This document shows positions 43,164 to 55,144 of a stretch of 64,000 nucleotides of DNA, piece by piece (position 1 is the first letter of the stretch; each line of letters begins with the position of its first letter). Position numbers and translations under genes: made by a program. The DNA is from Tabrizicola flagellatus (lineage in GTDB: Bacteria; Pseudomonadota; Alphaproteobacteria; Rhodobacterales; Rhodobacteraceae). Below the pieces are notes generated by a model. That model made no database searches. It was not told where the DNA came from and saw nothing but the letters and a program-made list of their open reading frames with translations. Where the stretch lies: the NCBI RefSeq assembly GCF_008271465.1, contig NZ_VMDU01000017.1, positions 1 to 64,000 of the forward strand, read 5' to 3'.

Positions 43164-43571
43164 GTGGCGCAACGCCTTTCCCTGCTGGCCACCCTCGGCA
43201 CCGCAACAGCGGCGCTGGGGGCTTGCACGCCCGGCGGAGAGGTGCCAGAGGAACGCGGGCAAGCGCCGGTCTACGAGGGGGTCTCGACGATCCAGCTCGA
43301 CAGGGACCTGGTCAGCGTAACCGTCGCCCTGCGGGGCGGGGACGGGGGACCGGATGTCGAGGCCTATGGCCGCTGTGCTGCCGCGCAATATGCGCTGGAT
43401 CAAGGGTTTGGCTTCGCGCGGCAGGTGCGGACCATCGTGAGGAAGGACGGGCGGACATGGGTGGGGGATGCGGTCTATCTGCTCTCGGCCGAACTGCCCG
43501 AGGGCCTGCGGACCATCGACGTCAAGGCGGCGGTGGCGGACTGCGCAGCGCTTGGAATACCGACGGTTTGA
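43164..43571 (+). CDS. Putative lipoprotein between nuoG and nuoH
   Basis: 135 residues from a GTG at 43164, with GGAG eight bases before it; a TTG at 43146 inside nuoG is less likely. Signal RLSLLATLGTATAALGAC with lipobox LGAC (lipidated Cys near residue 21). The mature domain is VSTIQLDRDLVSVTVALRGG, AYGRCAAAQYALDQGFGFAR and VAD-CAALGIPTV at the end, with two Cys that may pair. I do not recognise the family with confidence. The third envelope-type protein gene embedded in the operon. Confidence 0.65.
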   Translation: MAQRLSLLATLGTATAALGACTPGGEVPEERGQAPVYEGVSTIQLDRDLVSVTVALRGGDGGPDVEAYGRCAAAQYALDQGFGFARQVRTIVRKDGRTWVGDAVYLLSAELPEGLRTIDVKAAVADCAALGIPTV

Positions 43572-43586
43572 GGATGAGGGACTGAC

Positions 43587-45121
<1,535 letters not shown>

Positions 45122-45125
45122 TCCC

Positions 45126-45539
45126 ATGACCGACGACTTCGCCAAGATGTTTTCCGCCTGGATGGAGCAGGGCCAGAAGATGGCCCAGGCCTTCATGCCG
45201 GGCATGGAGAATTTCGACGCGAAGGCGATGGAAAAGTTCTTTCCGGCGATGCCCAAGGAACTGCTGGAGATGTGGTTCGGCAAGACCTTCAACCCCGAGG
45301 GTCTGGATGCGCGGACCCGGTTCCTCGTGACCATCGCGGCGCTGACGGTCCTTGGTCCGGTGGGCGAGCCGCAGTTGCGGATGACGATCAGGAATGCCCT
45401 GTCGGCCGGGGCCACGAAACGCGAGGTCGCGGAAGTGATCTGGCAGATGTCCATGTTCGGCGGGGTGCCCGCCATGCAGAAGGCGCTGGAAGTCGCCCAG
45501 TCCGTCTTCGCCGAAACGCCTGAGGAGAAAGACGCATGA
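45126..45539 (+). CDS. Carboxymuconolactone decarboxylase-family protein inside the nuo operon
   Basis: 137 residues. After a helical N-terminus rich in Met and Phe ([20 protein letters not shown]) comes the AhpD/CMD-like core: [39 protein letters not shown] and [20 protein letters not shown]. The Cys pair of AhpD-type peroxidase adaptors is absent, so a redox function like AhpD is not supported. The gene sits between nuoI and nuoJ with a four-base overlap into nuoJ (45536-45539). Role in complex I assembly or in an unrelated reaction is unknown. Confidence 0.82.
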   Translation: MTDDFAKMFSAWMEQGQKMAQAFMPGMENFDAKAMEKFFPAMPKELLEMWFGKTFNPEGLDARTRFLVTIAALTVLGPVGEPQLRMTIRNALSAGATKREVAEVIWQMSMFGGVPAMQKALEVAQSVFAETPEEKDA

Positions 45540-46150
45540 CCGTCTTCAGTTTCGCCTTCTACATGTTCGCCGTGATCACGGTGGCGTCGGGCCTGATGGT
45601 GACGCTCAGCCGCAACCCCGTCCATTCGGTGCTGTGGCTGATCCTGGCCTTCCTTTCGACCTCGGGCCTGTTCGTGATGCTGGGGGCCGAGTTCGTGGCG
45701 ATGCTGCTGGTCATCGTCTATGTCGGCGCCGTGGCGGTGCTGTTCCTCTTCGTGGTCATGATGCTGGACATCGACTTCGCCGCGCTGAAGGGGGAACTGG
45801 CGCGCTACATGCCGCTGGGCCTGCTGATCGGCGTGGTCCTCCTGATGCAGGTGGCCATCGGCATCGGTGTCTGGACGGTGGCCGACGGGGCCGAGGGCCT
45901 GCGCAAGGCCGTGGCGCCCGCGCCCTCCGAGATCGAGAACACCCGCGCGCTGGGGATGATCCTCTACGACCGCTATTTCCTGCTGTTCCAGCTGGCGGGC
46001 CTGATCCTCCTGGTGGCGATGATCGGGGCGATCCTGCTGACGCTGCGGCATCGCAAGGACATCAAGCGGCAGAACGTGCTGGCCCAGATGTGGCGCGACC
46101 CGGCCAAGGCGATGGAGCTGAAGGACGTCAAGCCGGGGCAGGGCCTCTGA
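45536..46150 (+). CDS. nuoJ: NADH-quinone oxidoreductase subunit J
   Basis: 204 residues with five predicted membrane helices. The third helix region shows the conserved [20 protein letters not shown] with a central Tyr-Val-Gly-Ala break (the pi-bulge region), followed by [10 protein letters not shown]. Ends in a polar cytoplasmic tail rich in Lys/Arg. Coupled to the preceding CMD-type gene. An 83-base gap with a hairpin separates it from nuoK. Confidence 0.96.
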   Translation: MTVFSFAFYMFAVITVASGLMVTLSRNPVHSVLWLILAFLSTSGLFVMLGAEFVAMLLVIVYVGAVAVLFLFVVMMLDIDFAALKGELARYMPLGLLIGVVLLMQVAIGIGVWTVADGAEGLRKAVAPAPSEIENTRALGMILYDRYFLLFQLAGLILLVAMIGAILLTLRHRKDIKRQNVLAQMWRDPAKAMELKDVKPGQGL

Positions 46151-46152
46151 CC

Positions 46153-46170
46153 GGTGCGATGTAGCGCACC
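46153..46170. repeat. Small REP-like hairpin between nuoJ and nuoK
   Basis: GGTGCG (46153-46158), loop ATGTAG, CGCACC (46165-46170), followed by CTACGAAATC and a second short stem GGCC-TTC-GGGCC (46183-46193). It starts two bases after the nuoJ stop. No T-run follows, so read-through into nuoK is expected; it could stabilise or punctuate the message. Confidence 0.45.
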
Positions 46171-46233
46171 CTACGAAATCGGCCTTCGGGCCAGCGCAAA
46201 TTCGGGCCACAAGAGCCCAAGAGGGAACGAGAG

Positions 46234-46539
46234 ATGGTGGGACTTGAACATTACCTGACGGTGGCCGCGGCGCTGTTCGTCATCGGGATCTTCGGGATCT
46301 TCCTGAACCGGAAGAACGTGATCGTCATCCTGATGTCGATCGAACTGATGCTTCTGGCGGTCAACATCAACCTCGTCGCCTTCTCCAGCTTCTCGGGCGA
46401 TCTGGTGGGGCAGGTCTTCACCATGTTCGTCCTGACCGTCGCCGCCGCCGAGGCCGCGATCGGTCTGGCCATCCTGGTCGTGTTCTTCCGCAACCGCGGC
46501 ACGATCGAGGTGGAAGACGTCAACGTGATGAAGGGCTGA
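46234..46539 (+). CDS. nuoK: NADH-quinone oxidoreductase subunit K
   Basis: 101 residues, exactly the usual length. Three membrane helices, with the proton-channel glutamates in [20 protein letters not shown] (helix 2) and [20 protein letters not shown] (helix 3). GAGGGAAC precedes the ATG. Five bases separate it from nuoL. Confidence 0.97.
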   Translation: MVGLEHYLTVAAALFVIGIFGIFLNRKNVIVILMSIELMLLAVNINLVAFSSFSGDLVGQVFTMFVLTVAAAEAAIGLAILVVFFRNRGTIEVEDVNVMKG

Positions 46540-46544
46540 CCCAG

Positions 46545-48839
46545 ATGGCAACGATCATCCTTTTCGCTCCCCTGATCGGGGCCATCATCTGCGGCTTCGG
46601 CTGGCGGCTCATCGGCGAGCGCGCGGGGCAGGTCATCACCACCTCGCTCGTCTTCCTGGCCGCCGCGCTGTCCTGGTGGATCTTCCTGACCTTCAACGGC
46701 GAGACGCAGCACATCACCATCCTGCGCTGGATCGAAAGCGGGACGCTGGGCAGCGAATGGGCGATCCGGCTGGACCGGCTGACCGCGATCATGCTGGTCG
46801 TGGTGAACTCGGTCTCGGCGCTCGTCCACCTCTACTCGTTCGGCTACATGGCGCATGACGAGAACTGGCACGAGGGCGAGCATTACAAGGCCCGCTTCTT
46901 CGCTTACCTCTCATTCTTCACCTTCGCCATGCTGACGCTGGTGACGGCGGACAACCTGGTGCAGATGTTCTTCGGCTGGGAAGGCGTGGGCGTCGCCTCC
47001 TACCTCTTGATCGGGTTCTACTACCGCAAGCCTTCGGCCAACGCGGCGGCGATCAAGGCCTTCGTGGTCAACCGCGTCGGCGACTTCGGCTTTGCGCTTG
47101 GCATCTTCGCGCTGTTCTTCCTGACCGACTCGATCCGTTTCGACGACGTGTTCGCCGCCGCCCCGGCGCTGGCCGAGACGAACCTGACCTTCCTCTGGTC
47201 CGAGTGGAACGCGGCGAACCTGGTCGGCATCCTTCTGTTCATCGGCGCGATGGGGAAATCGGCGCAGCTGTTCCTGCACACCTGGCTGCCGGACGCGATG
47301 GAGGGCCCGACGCCGGTCTCGGCCCTGATCCACGCCGCGACAATGGTGACGGCGGGGGTCTTCCTCGTCTGCCGGATGTCGCCCCTCTATGAATACGCCC
47401 CGCAGGCGACAGCCTTCATCACGGTGCTGGGGGCGACGACGGCCTTCTTCGCGGCGACCGTGGGTCTGGTGCAGAACGACATCAAGCGCGTGATCGCCTA
47501 TTCGACCTGCTCGCAGCTAGGCTACATGTTCGTGGCCGCCGGCGTGGGTGTCTATTCGGTGGCGATGTTCCACCTGTTCACCCACGCCTTCTTCAAGGCG
47601 ATGCTGTTCCTGGGCGCAGGCTCGGTCATCCACGCCACGCATCACGAACAGGACATGCGCAACTATGGCGGGCTGCGGAAGAAGATCCCGCTGACCTTCT
47701 GGGCGATGATGATCGGGACGCTGGCGATCACCGGCGTCGGCATCCCGCTGACCCATTACGGTTTCGCCGGCTTCCTGTCGAAGGACGCGGTGATCGAGAG
47801 CGCCTGGGTCGGGTCGTCCTATGCCTTCTGGCTGCTGGTCGTCGCGGCCTGCTTCACCAGCTTCTACAGCTGGCGGCTGATGTTCATGACCTTCTACGGC
47901 GAGAGCCGCGCGCATGGCGCCGCCCATGGTCATGACGACCACAACGGTGCCGTGCATCACACCCACGGCCACGACGATCACCACCACGAGCCGCACGAAA
48001 GCCCGATGGTCATGCTGATCCCGCTGGGGGTGCTGGCGCTGGGGGCGGTGTTCTCGGGGATGATCTGGTACAAGGTCTTCTTCGGCGACGAGGCTGCGGT
48101 GCGCAACTGGTTCGGCATGGAAGCTGCCGCCGCGCATGGCGAGGCGCATGGCGAGGTTGCCGCGGCAAATACCGAGGGTCAGACGGTCGCGGCCGATCAC
48201 GGCACGGGCCATGACGCCGCCGCCGTGACGGTGACCGAGCCGGTGGCGGGCGAGACCGATGCCCAGATCGAGGCGCAGCTTTCGCATGACTTCAAGGCCG
48301 AGGTCGGCGTCGCCCCGAAGGGCGCCATCCTGATGCTGCCCTTCACGCCGGAAGAGCAGGCGGTGGTCGATACGCGCCTGGATGCCGAGAAGGCCGCCAA
48401 GGCGGAACACGCGCCGACCACGATGATCAACGCCGCGCACCTGGTGCCGGCCTGGGTGAAGGTATCGCCCTTCATCGCGATGCTGATCGGCCTTGCCGTG
48501 GCCTGGCTGTTCTACATCAAGGATCCGAGCCTGCCGCGCCGCCTGGCCGCGCAGCAGCGCCCGCTCTACCTGTTCCTGCTGAACAAGTGGTATTTCGACG
48601 AACTCTATGACGTGATCTTCGTCCGCCCTGCCAAGTGGCTGGGGGGCTTCCTGTGGAAGCGCGGCGACGGCAATGTCATCGACGGGACGATCAACGGGGT
48701 GGCGATGGGGATCATTCCCTTTCTCACCCGGCTCGCTGGCCGTGCGCAGTCCGGCTATCTGTTCCACTACGCCTTCGCGATGGTGCTGGGGATCGTGGCC
48801 CTGGTTACCTGGATGACGCTGTTCGGCGGCGCGAAGTAA
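46545..48839 (+). CDS. nuoL: NADH-quinone oxidoreductase subunit L with histidine-rich insert
   Basis: 764 residues, about 150 longer than E. coli NuoL (613). Antiporter-type proton channel with the canonical [39 protein letters not shown] and [15 protein letters not shown], and a C-terminal lateral helix and final helix ([20 protein letters not shown]). The extra length comes from a region between the late transmembrane helices: a His-rich loop (about residues 456-486, DNA 47911-48002, e.g. [20 protein letters not shown]) and a longer Ala/Glu/His stretch (about 524-625). The loop could bind divalent metal. Confidence 0.96.
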   Translation: MATIILFAPLIGAIICGFGWRLIGERAGQVITTSLVFLAAALSWWIFLTFNGETQHITILRWIESGTLGSEWAIRLDRLTAIMLVVVNSVSALVHLYSFGYMAHDENWHEGEHYKARFFAYLSFFTFAMLTLVTADNLVQMFFGWEGVGVASYLLIGFYYRKPSANAAAIKAFVVNRVGDFGFALGIFALFFLTDSIRFDDVFAAAPALAETNLTFLWSEWNAANLVGILLFIGAMGKSAQLFLHTWLPDAMEGPTPVSALIHAATMVTAGVFLVCRMSPLYEYAPQATAFITVLGATTAFFAATVGLVQNDIKRVIAYSTCSQLGYMFVAAGVGVYSVAMFHLFTHAFFKAMLFLGAGSVIHATHHEQDMRNYGGLRKKIPLTFWAMMIGTLAITGVGIPLTHYGFAGFLSKDAVIESAWVGSSYAFWLLVVAACFTSFYSWRLMFMTFYGESRAHGAAHGHDDHNGAVHHTHGHDDHHHEPHESPMVMLIPLGVLALGAVFSGMIWYKVFFGDEAAVRNWFGMEAAAAHGEAHGEVAAANTEGQTVAADHGTGHDAAAVTVTEPVAGETDAQIEAQLSHDFKAEVGVAPKGAILMLPFTPEEQAVVDTRLDAEKAAKAEHAPTTMINAAHLVPAWVKVSPFIAMLIGLAVAWLFYIKDPSLPRRLAAQQRPLYLFLLNKWYFDELYDVIFVRPAKWLGGFLWKRGDGNVIDGTINGVAMGIIPFLTRLAGRAQSGYLFHYAFAMVLGIVALVTWMTLFGGAK

Positions 48840-48851
48840 GGGCTGCTCAAG

Positions 48852-50390
48852 ATGGAAAACCAGCTTCTCTCGATCATCACCTTCCTGCCGCTGGTCGCGG
48901 CGCTGATCCTGGCGCTGTTCATGCGCGGCGATGACGCGGCGGCGCGGCAGGGGGCGAAGTGGCTTGCGCTGTTCACCACCTCGGCCACCTTCCTGATCTC
49001 GCTCTTCGTGCTGTTCCGCTTCGACCCGTCGAACACCGGCTTCCAGTTCGTCGAGGAACGGCAGTGGATCCTGGGCCTGACCTACAAGATGGGGGTGGAC
49101 GGCATCTCGATCCTGTTCGTGATGCTGACCACCTTCCTGATGCCGATCACCATCTGGTCGTGCTGGAACGTCGAGCACCGGGTGAAGGAATACATGATCG
49201 CCTTCCTGGTGCTGGAAACACTGATGCTGGGCGTCTTCATGGCGCTGGACCTGGTGCTGTTCTACCTGTTCTTCGAGGCGGGACTGATCCCGATGTTCCT
49301 CATCATCGGCATCTGGGGCGGCAAGGACCGCATCTACGCGGCCTTCAAGTTCTTCCTCTACACCTTCCTCGGGTCCGTCCTGATGCTGGTCGCGATGATC
49401 GCGATGTATCTGGACGCGGGCACCACCGACATCGCGAAGCTCTTGACCCACAACTTCGGCTCCGAGACCTTCAGCCTGTTCGGCATCCATGTCGTGGGCG
49501 GAATGCAGACCCTGCTGTTCCTGGCCTTCTTCGCCTCTTTCGCGGTGAAGATGCCGATGTGGCCGGTCCATACCTGGTTGCCGGATGCCCACGTCCAGGC
49601 GCCGACGGCGGGTTCGGTCGTGCTGGCCGCGATCCTCTTGAAGATGGGCGGCTATGGCTTCCTGCGCTTCAGCCTGCCGATGTTCCCGGTGGGGTCCGAC
49701 GTCATGACGCCGCTGGTCTTGTGGATGAGCGCCATCGCCATCGTCTATACCTCGCTGGTCGCGCTGGCGCAGACCGACATGAAGAAGCTGATCGCCTATT
49801 CCTCGGTTGCGCACATGGGCTATGTGACCATGGGCATCTTCGCCGCGAACCAGCAGGGCGTGGACGGCGCGATCTTCCAGATGCTGAGCCACGGCTTCAT
49901 CTCGGGCGCGCTGTTCCTTTGCGTGGGCGTGATCTACGACCGGATGCACACCCGCGAGATCGACGCCTATGGCGGGCTCGTGAACCGGATGCCGGCCTAT
50001 GCGCTGGTGTTCATGTTCTTCACCATGGCGAATGTGGGCCTGCCGGGCACCTCAGGCTTCGTGGGCGAGTTCCTGACGCTGATGGGCATCTTCCAGGTCA
50101 ACACCTGGGTCGCCGCCGTGGCCACCACGGGGGTGATCCTGTCGGCGGCCTATGCGCTTTGGCTCTATCGCCGGGTCGTCTTCGGCGACCTCATCAAGGA
50201 GGCGCTGAAGTCGATCACCGACATGGACCGCCGCGAGAAGGCGATCTTCGCGCCGCTGATCGCCATGACCCTGATCCTGGGCGTCTATCCGAGCCTGGTG
50301 ACCGACATCATCGGTCCCTCGGTCGCCGCCCTCGTCTCCGACTACCACGCCGCGCTGCCTGCCGATCCGGCGGCGCTGGCCATGCACTAG
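48852..50390 (+). CDS. nuoM: NADH-quinone oxidoreductase subunit M
   Basis: 512 residues, fourteen membrane helices. Proton-channel signatures: [19 protein letters not shown] (conserved Glu and Pro region), [31 protein letters not shown] and [15 protein letters not shown]. Begins 12 bases after nuoL and ends 10 bases before nuoN. Confidence 0.97.
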   Translation: MENQLLSIITFLPLVAALILALFMRGDDAAARQGAKWLALFTTSATFLISLFVLFRFDPSNTGFQFVEERQWILGLTYKMGVDGISILFVMLTTFLMPITIWSCWNVEHRVKEYMIAFLVLETLMLGVFMALDLVLFYLFFEAGLIPMFLIIGIWGGKDRIYAAFKFFLYTFLGSVLMLVAMIAMYLDAGTTDIAKLLTHNFGSETFSLFGIHVVGGMQTLLFLAFFASFAVKMPMWPVHTWLPDAHVQAPTAGSVVLAAILLKMGGYGFLRFSLPMFPVGSDVMTPLVLWMSAIAIVYTSLVALAQTDMKKLIAYSSVAHMGYVTMGIFAANQQGVDGAIFQMLSHGFISGALFLCVGVIYDRMHTREIDAYGGLVNRMPAYALVFMFFTMANVGLPGTSGFVGEFLTLMGIFQVNTWVAAVATTGVILSAAYALWLYRRVVFGDLIKEALKSITDMDRREKAIFAPLIAMTLILGVYPSLVTDIIGPSVAALVSDYHAALPADPAALAMH

Positions 50391-50400
50391 GAAGCCCGCC

Positions 50401-51837
50401 ATGACCTCTGCAGATTTCCGCATCCTTCTGCCCGAGATCCTGCTGTCGGGCTATGCCATGGCCGCGCTGATGGCGGCGGTCTACACGACCAGGGACAAGC
50501 TGGCCGCCACGCTGGTCTGGGCCACGGCGGGGCTGTTCGTGGCGCTGGCGCTGTATATCGGCGTGGCCGGGACCGGCGAGCGCACGGTGTTCGACGGGCT
50601 GTTCGTGGACGACCCCTTCGCGCGTTTCGCCAAGGTCACGATCCTGGTCTCGGCCGCGGCCGTGCTGGTGATGAGCCAGGATTACATGAGCCGCCGCGAG
50701 CTTCTGCGCTTCGAATATCCCGTGCTGGTCACGCTGGCGGTGGTGGGGATGATGGTCATGGTCTCTTCGGCCGACCTCATCACGCTGTACATGGGGCTCG
50801 AGCTGCAGTCGTTGTCGCTCTATGTCGTCGCCGCCATGCGCCGCGACAGCGCGCGGTCCTCGGAAGCCGGGCTGAAATACTTCGTGCTGGGCGCGCTGAG
50901 TTCGGGTCTTCTGCTTTACGGTGCGTCGCTGGTCTATGGCTATGCCGGCACGACCCAGTTCGCGGGGATCCTGTCCACGGTGAAGGACGGCGTGCCGCTG
51001 GGCCTTCTGTTCGGGCTGGTGTTCATGCTGTCGGGGCTGGCCTTCAAGGTCTCGGCCGCGCCCTTCCACATGTGGACGCCGGATGTATATGAGGGCTCGC
51101 CCACGCCGGTCACCGCCTTCTTCGCCACCGCGCCCAAGGTCGCGGCCATGGCGCTGATCGCGCGGCTGGCGCAGGACGCCTTCGGCGGTATTCCGGGCCA
51201 GTGGGGACAGGTGCTGGCGGCGCTGGCGGTGGTTTCCATGTTCCTGGGCGCCGTCGCCGCGATCGGCCAGCGCGACATCAAGCGGCTGATGGCCTATTCC
51301 TCGATCGCCCACATGGGCTATGCGCTGATCGGCCTGTCGGTCGGGACGGCCTACGGCGTGCAGGCCACGCTGATCTACATGGCGATCTACGTCACGATGA
51401 ACGTCGGCACCTTCGCCTTCATCCTGTCGATGGAACGCGACGGCCGTCCGGTTTCGGACATCGCGGGTCTGAACCAGTTCGCGAAGAAGGAACCGTTGAA
51501 GGCGCTGGCGATGCTCGTCCTTCTGTTCAGCCTGGCGGGCGTGCCGCCAATGGTGGGCTTCTTCGGCAAGTTCTACGTCCTGAAGGCCGCCGTCGATGCG
51601 GGCTGGGTCTGGCTGGCCGTGGCCGGGGCCATCGCCTCGGTGATCGGGGCCTTCTACTACCTGCGCCTTGTCTATTTCATGTATTTCGGCGCCGAGCAGG
51701 ACCCGGTGGACAGCCGCATGGCGCCCGTCCAGTGGACGATGCTGGTGGCGGTGGCCGCGATCATGGTGCTGGGCGTGGTGAACCTCTTCGGCATCGAAGG
51801 CCCGGCGGCGCTGGCCGCCCAGGCGCTTGTCCGCTGA
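50401..51837 (+). CDS. nuoN: NADH-quinone oxidoreductase subunit N
   Basis: 478 residues, fourteen membrane helices, last nuo gene. Typical segments: [20 protein letters not shown] with the channel Glu, [40 protein letters not shown] and [17 protein letters not shown]. Its 3' end overlaps the likely birA start by 11 bases, so birA-coaX-rnj may be read as an extension of the nuo message. Confidence 0.97.
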   Translation: MTSADFRILLPEILLSGYAMAALMAAVYTTRDKLAATLVWATAGLFVALALYIGVAGTGERTVFDGLFVDDPFARFAKVTILVSAAAVLVMSQDYMSRRELLRFEYPVLVTLAVVGMMVMVSSADLITLYMGLELQSLSLYVVAAMRRDSARSSEAGLKYFVLGALSSGLLLYGASLVYGYAGTTQFAGILSTVKDGVPLGLLFGLVFMLSGLAFKVSAAPFHMWTPDVYEGSPTPVTAFFATAPKVAAMALIARLAQDAFGGIPGQWGQVLAALAVVSMFLGAVAAIGQRDIKRLMAYSSIAHMGYALIGLSVGTAYGVQATLIYMAIYVTMNVGTFAFILSMERDGRPVSDIAGLNQFAKKEPLKALAMLVLLFSLAGVPPMVGFFGKFYVLKAAVDAGWVWLAVAGAIASVIGAFYYLRLVYFMYFGAEQDPVDSRMAPVQWTMLVAVAAIMVLGVVNLFGIEGPAALAAQALVR

Positions 51838-52573
51838 GACCGGGGCAGGGCGCATCGTCCTGCCCGAGATCGACAGCACCAACGCCGAGGGCTTCCGGCG
51901 CGCAGGCGGCCTTGCCGGCCCGACCTGGATCCTGGCCGGGCTGCAGACCGCTGGCCGCGGGCGCCGCGCACGTCCCTGGGTCAGCCCGCGCGGCAATTTC
52001 CATGCCACGCTGGTCCTGAAACCGACCGAGCCACCCGAGACGGTGGCGCTGCGCTCTTTCGCTGCCGCACTCGCGCTGCGGGACGCGCTGGTCGCGCTGA
52101 CCGGGCTGCCGGCGAGCTTTGCGCTGAAATGGCCGAACGATGTCCTGTGCAACGGCGGCAAGCTGGCGGGGATCCTGCTGGAAAGCCAGGGGCTGGGCGG
52201 CCCGGATGCGGTGCTGTGCATCGGCATCGGGGTGAACCTGATCGCAGCGCCCGAGTTGGCGCTCGTCGAACCCGGCGCGGTGCCGCCGGTCTCGCTGATG
52301 CAGGAAACCGGCCTCAGGATCGCGCCCGAGGCGTTCCTCGACGCGCTCGCCCCGGCCTATGCGCGGCGCGAGGCGACGTTCCGCGCCGAAGGTTTCGAAC
52401 CCCTGCGCGCCGAATGGCTGTCCCATGCCGCGCGGCTGGGCGAGACGATCCGCGCCCGCACCGGGGCCGAGACCCGTGAGGGACGGTTCGAGACCATCGA
52501 CCCGGCCGGCAACCTGATCCTGCGCATGGCGCAAGGCTCGATTGCCATTCCGGCGGCGGAGGTGTTCTTTTGA
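51827..52573 (+). CDS. birA: Biotin-[acetyl-CoA-carboxylase] ligase
   Basis: 248 residues, without the N-terminal DNA-binding domain of E. coli BirA, so a ligase only. It activates biotin with ATP and attaches it to the carrier protein of acetyl-CoA carboxylase. Biotin-protein ligase features: [34 protein letters not shown] (biotinyl-AMP loop GRGRxGR-like), [20 protein letters not shown] with the catalytic Lys, and CIGIGVNL. The start is a TTG at 51827 inside nuoN; no ATG or GTG lies between it and the first conserved residues, so the start codon is uncertain. Confidence 0.92.
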   Translation: MSAETGAGRIVLPEIDSTNAEGFRRAGGLAGPTWILAGLQTAGRGRRARPWVSPRGNFHATLVLKPTEPPETVALRSFAAALALRDALVALTGLPASFALKWPNDVLCNGGKLAGILLESQGLGGPDAVLCIGIGVNLIAAPELALVEPGAVPPVSLMQETGLRIAPEAFLDALAPAYARREATFRAEGFEPLRAEWLSHAARLGETIRARTGAETREGRFETIDPAGNLILRMAQGSIAIPAAEVFF

Positions 52574-52579
52574 GCGACG

Positions 52580-52608
52580 CCCAAGATTTTTCGGCGAAAA
52601 ATCTTGGG
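52580..52608. repeat. Perfect 13-bp-stem hairpin between birA and coaX
   Basis: CCCAAGATTTTTC (52580-52592), loop GGC (52593-52595... within the CGGCG centre), GAAAAATCTTGGG (52596-52608). AT-rich core inside a GC-rich genome. No T-run follows. Same style as the palindromes between proB and proA (58757-58824). Confidence 0.6.
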
Positions 52609-52633
52609 CCCTGTTCCGGACCGGGGGCCTGAG

Positions 52634-53407
52634 ATGCTGCTTGCCATCGACTGCGGCAATACCAACACCGTCTTCTCGATCTGGGACGGCGCCCGATTCA
52701 TCGCCACATGGCGCATCGCCACCGACCACAAGCGCACGGCGGACGAATATTTCGTCTGGCTCTCGACCCTGATGAACCTGACCGGGACAAGGGCCACGAT
52801 CACCGAGGCGATCGTCTCCTCGACCGTCCCGCGCGTAGTCTTCAACCTGCGCGTCCTCTGCGACCGTTACTTCAACTGCCGCCCGCTGGTGGTGGGCAAG
52901 CCGGACTGCAAGCTGCCGGTGCCGCCGCGCGTGGATCAGGGCACCACGGTCGGCCCCGACCGGCTGGTGAACACCGTCGCCGGCCATGACCGGCACGGCG
53001 GCGACCTGATCGTGGTGGATTTCGGCACCGCCACCACCTTCGACGTTGTGGACCAGGACGGTGCCTATGTCGGCGGGGTGATCGCGCCGGGCGTGAACCT
53101 CTCGCTTGAAGCCTTGCACATGGCTGCCGCCGCCCTGCCGCATGTCGATGTGGCCCGCCCCGCGAAGGTCATCGGCACGAATACGGTGGCCTGCATGCAG
53201 TCGGGCGTGTATTGGGGCTATGTCGGCCTGATCGAGGGCATCGTCCGCGAAGTGCGACGCGAGCGCGAGCGGCCGATGAAAGTGATCGCGACCGGGGGCC
53301 TGGCCAGCCTGTTCGCCCAGGGAACCGAGCTATTTGACAGCATCGAGGACGATCTGACCATGCATGGCCTCGTCCTGATCAACGACTACAACAAGGACAA
53401 GTCATGA
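52634..53407 (+). CDS. coaX: Type III pantothenate kinase
   Basis: 257 residues from ATG 52634 (MLLAIDCGNTNTVFSIWDG); an earlier start would precede the phosphate-binding motif by ten odd residues. ASKHA-fold kinase for the first step of CoA synthesis. Motifs: DCGNTNTVF (phosphate 1), PPRVDQGTTVGPDRLVN (pantothenate site; G-x-D-R), VVDFGTATTFDVVD and GGVIAPG. Four-base overlap with the following RNase J gene. Confidence 0.95.
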   Translation: MLLAIDCGNTNTVFSIWDGARFIATWRIATDHKRTADEYFVWLSTLMNLTGTRATITEAIVSSTVPRVVFNLRVLCDRYFNCRPLVVGKPDCKLPVPPRVDQGTTVGPDRLVNTVAGHDRHGGDLIVVDFGTATTFDVVDQDGAYVGGVIAPGVNLSLEALHMAAAALPHVDVARPAKVIGTNTVACMQSGVYWGYVGLIEGIVREVRRERERPMKVIATGGLASLFAQGTELFDSIEDDLTMHGLVLINDYNKDKS

Positions 53408-55080
53408 GCGCGAACCGCCTGATCTACCTTCCCCTTGGCGGTGCCGGCGAGATCGGCATGAACTCCTACGTCTTCGGCTATGGGCCGAAAGGGAAGGAGC
53501 GGTTGATCCTCGTCGATCTGGGCGTGACCTTTCCCGACATGGACACCTCGCCGGGGGTGGACCTGATCCTGCCCGATGTCGGCTGGCTGCACGACAAGCT
53601 GGACCGGCTGGAGGCGATCTTCATCACCCATGCGCACGAGGACCATATCGGCGCGTTGGCGCCGCTGTGGCCCGGCTTGCAGAAGAAAGTCTATGCCCGC
53701 CGATTCACGGCTACCATCGGTCGGCTGAAGTTCGAAGAGGCTGGCCTGCCGGTTGACCAGATCATCACGGTCGAACCCCGCCCCGCGACGGTCGAGGTCG
53801 GGCCATTCAAGGTGCAGTTCGTCCCCGTCTCGCATTCCATCCCGGAAAGCTCGGCCCTGGTCATCGATACACCGGCGGGGCGCATCTTCCATTCGGCCGA
53901 TTTCAAGATCGACCATACGCCTGTGGTGGGCGAGGGCTGGGACGATGCCCGCATCGCCGAGATCGTCGCCGAACGCCCTGTCAAGGTGATGACCTGCGAC
54001 TCGACGAACGTCTTTTCCACCCATGAGGGCCGGTCGGAGGCCTCGCTGGCCGAACCGCTGGCCGAGTTGATCCGTGCCCAGACCGGCATGGTCGTGGCGA
54101 CGACCTTCGGGTCGAACGTCGCGCGGCTGAAAACGCTGGCCGAGGCCGGGCGGGCGGCGGAGCGGACGATCTGCGTCCTTGGCCGGTCGATGAAGCGGAT
54201 GCTCTCTGCGGCGGAAGAGGCCGGGGTGCTGTCCGGTTTCCCGAAGACGGTCAGCCCGGAAGAGGCGCTGGAGGTGCCGCGGCGGAACCTGATGCTTCTG
54301 GTCACCGGCAGCCAGGGCGAACGCCGGGCGGCCTCGGCGCAGCTGTCGCGGGGGAAATACCTTGGCATCGAGATGAAGGAGGGCGACACCTTCCTGTTCT
54401 CGTCCAAGACCATCCCGGGCAACGAACGCGACGTGCTGCGGGTCTGGAACGCCTTTTCCGAAATGGGCGTGCGGGTGATCGACGACCAGGGCGGCAAGTA
54501 TCACGTCTCGGGTCATGCGAACCGCCCGGACCTCGAACATGTGCACCGGCTGGTCCTGCCGGACATGCTGATCCCGATGCATGGCGAGCATCGGCATCTG
54601 ACCGAGCATGTCCGCATCGCGACCGAAAGCGGCATCGCGGCGGCCGTGGCGCCGAACGGGACGATGCTGGACCTGACGGGCGATGTGCCCGAGGTGGCGG
54701 AATATGTCGAGGCCGGGCGCCTCTACCTGGACGGCACGGCCCTGATCGGGGCACTGGACGGGGTGGTGCGCGACCGGATCCGCATGGCGCTGAACGGGGT
54801 CGTCACCGTCACGCTGATCCTGGACGAGACCGATACCCCGATGGGCGAGCCCTGGGTCGACCTTATGGGGCTGCCCACCACTGGACGCGGTGAACGACCG
54901 CTGGCCGAGACGATGGAAGCCGACCTTGACGAAGTCATCGGGCGGCTTGGGCGGAAGGTGATGGCCGACGACAGCAAGCTGGAAGAGGAGATCCGCAAGG
55001 TCGTCCGCCAGGTCGCCATGGAGGAGATCGGCAAGAAGCCGGAAGTCACGGTCGTCATCAGCCGGCTGGCTGCGGAATAG
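53404..55080 (+). CDS. rnj: Ribonuclease J
   Basis: 558 residues, a metallo-beta-lactamase/beta-CASP RNase with 5'-3' exo- and endonuclease activity in mRNA and rRNA turnover. Metal motif ITHAHEDHIGAL (H-x-H-x-D-H), PVSHSIPESS, the FHSADFKID Asp, beta-CASP segments MTCDSTNVFSTHEGRSE and VTGSQGERRAASAQLSRG, and HVSGHANRPDLEHVHRLV. An intact C-terminal domain follows. It starts within the coaX stop (ATGA, 53404-53407). A strong intrinsic terminator lies 20 bases after its stop. Confidence 0.95.
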   Translation: MSANRLIYLPLGGAGEIGMNSYVFGYGPKGKERLILVDLGVTFPDMDTSPGVDLILPDVGWLHDKLDRLEAIFITHAHEDHIGALAPLWPGLQKKVYARRFTATIGRLKFEEAGLPVDQIITVEPRPATVEVGPFKVQFVPVSHSIPESSALVIDTPAGRIFHSADFKIDHTPVVGEGWDDARIAEIVAERPVKVMTCDSTNVFSTHEGRSEASLAEPLAELIRAQTGMVVATTFGSNVARLKTLAEAGRAAERTICVLGRSMKRMLSAAEEAGVLSGFPKTVSPEEALEVPRRNLMLLVTGSQGERRAASAQLSRGKYLGIEMKEGDTFLFSSKTIPGNERDVLRVWNAFSEMGVRVIDDQGGKYHVSGHANRPDLEHVHRLVLPDMLIPMHGEHRHLTEHVRIATESGIAAAVAPNGTMLDLTGDVPEVAEYVEAGRLYLDGTALIGALDGVVRDRIRMALNGVVTVTLILDETDTPMGEPWVDLMGLPTTGRGERPLAETMEADLDEVIGRLGRKVMADDSKLEEEIRKVVRQVAMEEIGKKPEVTVVISRLAAE

Positions 55081-55100
55081 GGCGCAGTCGGAAACGAACA

Positions 55101-55127
55101 GGGCCCCGTCGTGGACGGGGCCCTTTT
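55101..55127 (+). terminator. Intrinsic terminator after rnj
   Basis: Perfect 10-bp stem GGGCCCCGTC (55101-55110) with GACGGGGCCC (55114-55123), loop GTG, then TTTT. It closes the nuo-birA-coaX-rnj direction before the converging rhlE gene, whose stop is at 55145. Confidence 0.85.
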
Positions 55128-55144
55128 GACTGGTTTCGGCGTGT

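Noticed and set aside
40532-43228. 898-residue minus-strand frame over nuoG
   Set aside because: Opposite a canonical NuoG with all cluster ligands; no start signal or domain.
47517-49949. 810-residue minus-strand frame over nuoL-nuoM
   Set aside because: His/Gln/Arg-rich translation of the antisense strand of membrane-protein codons; not a gene.
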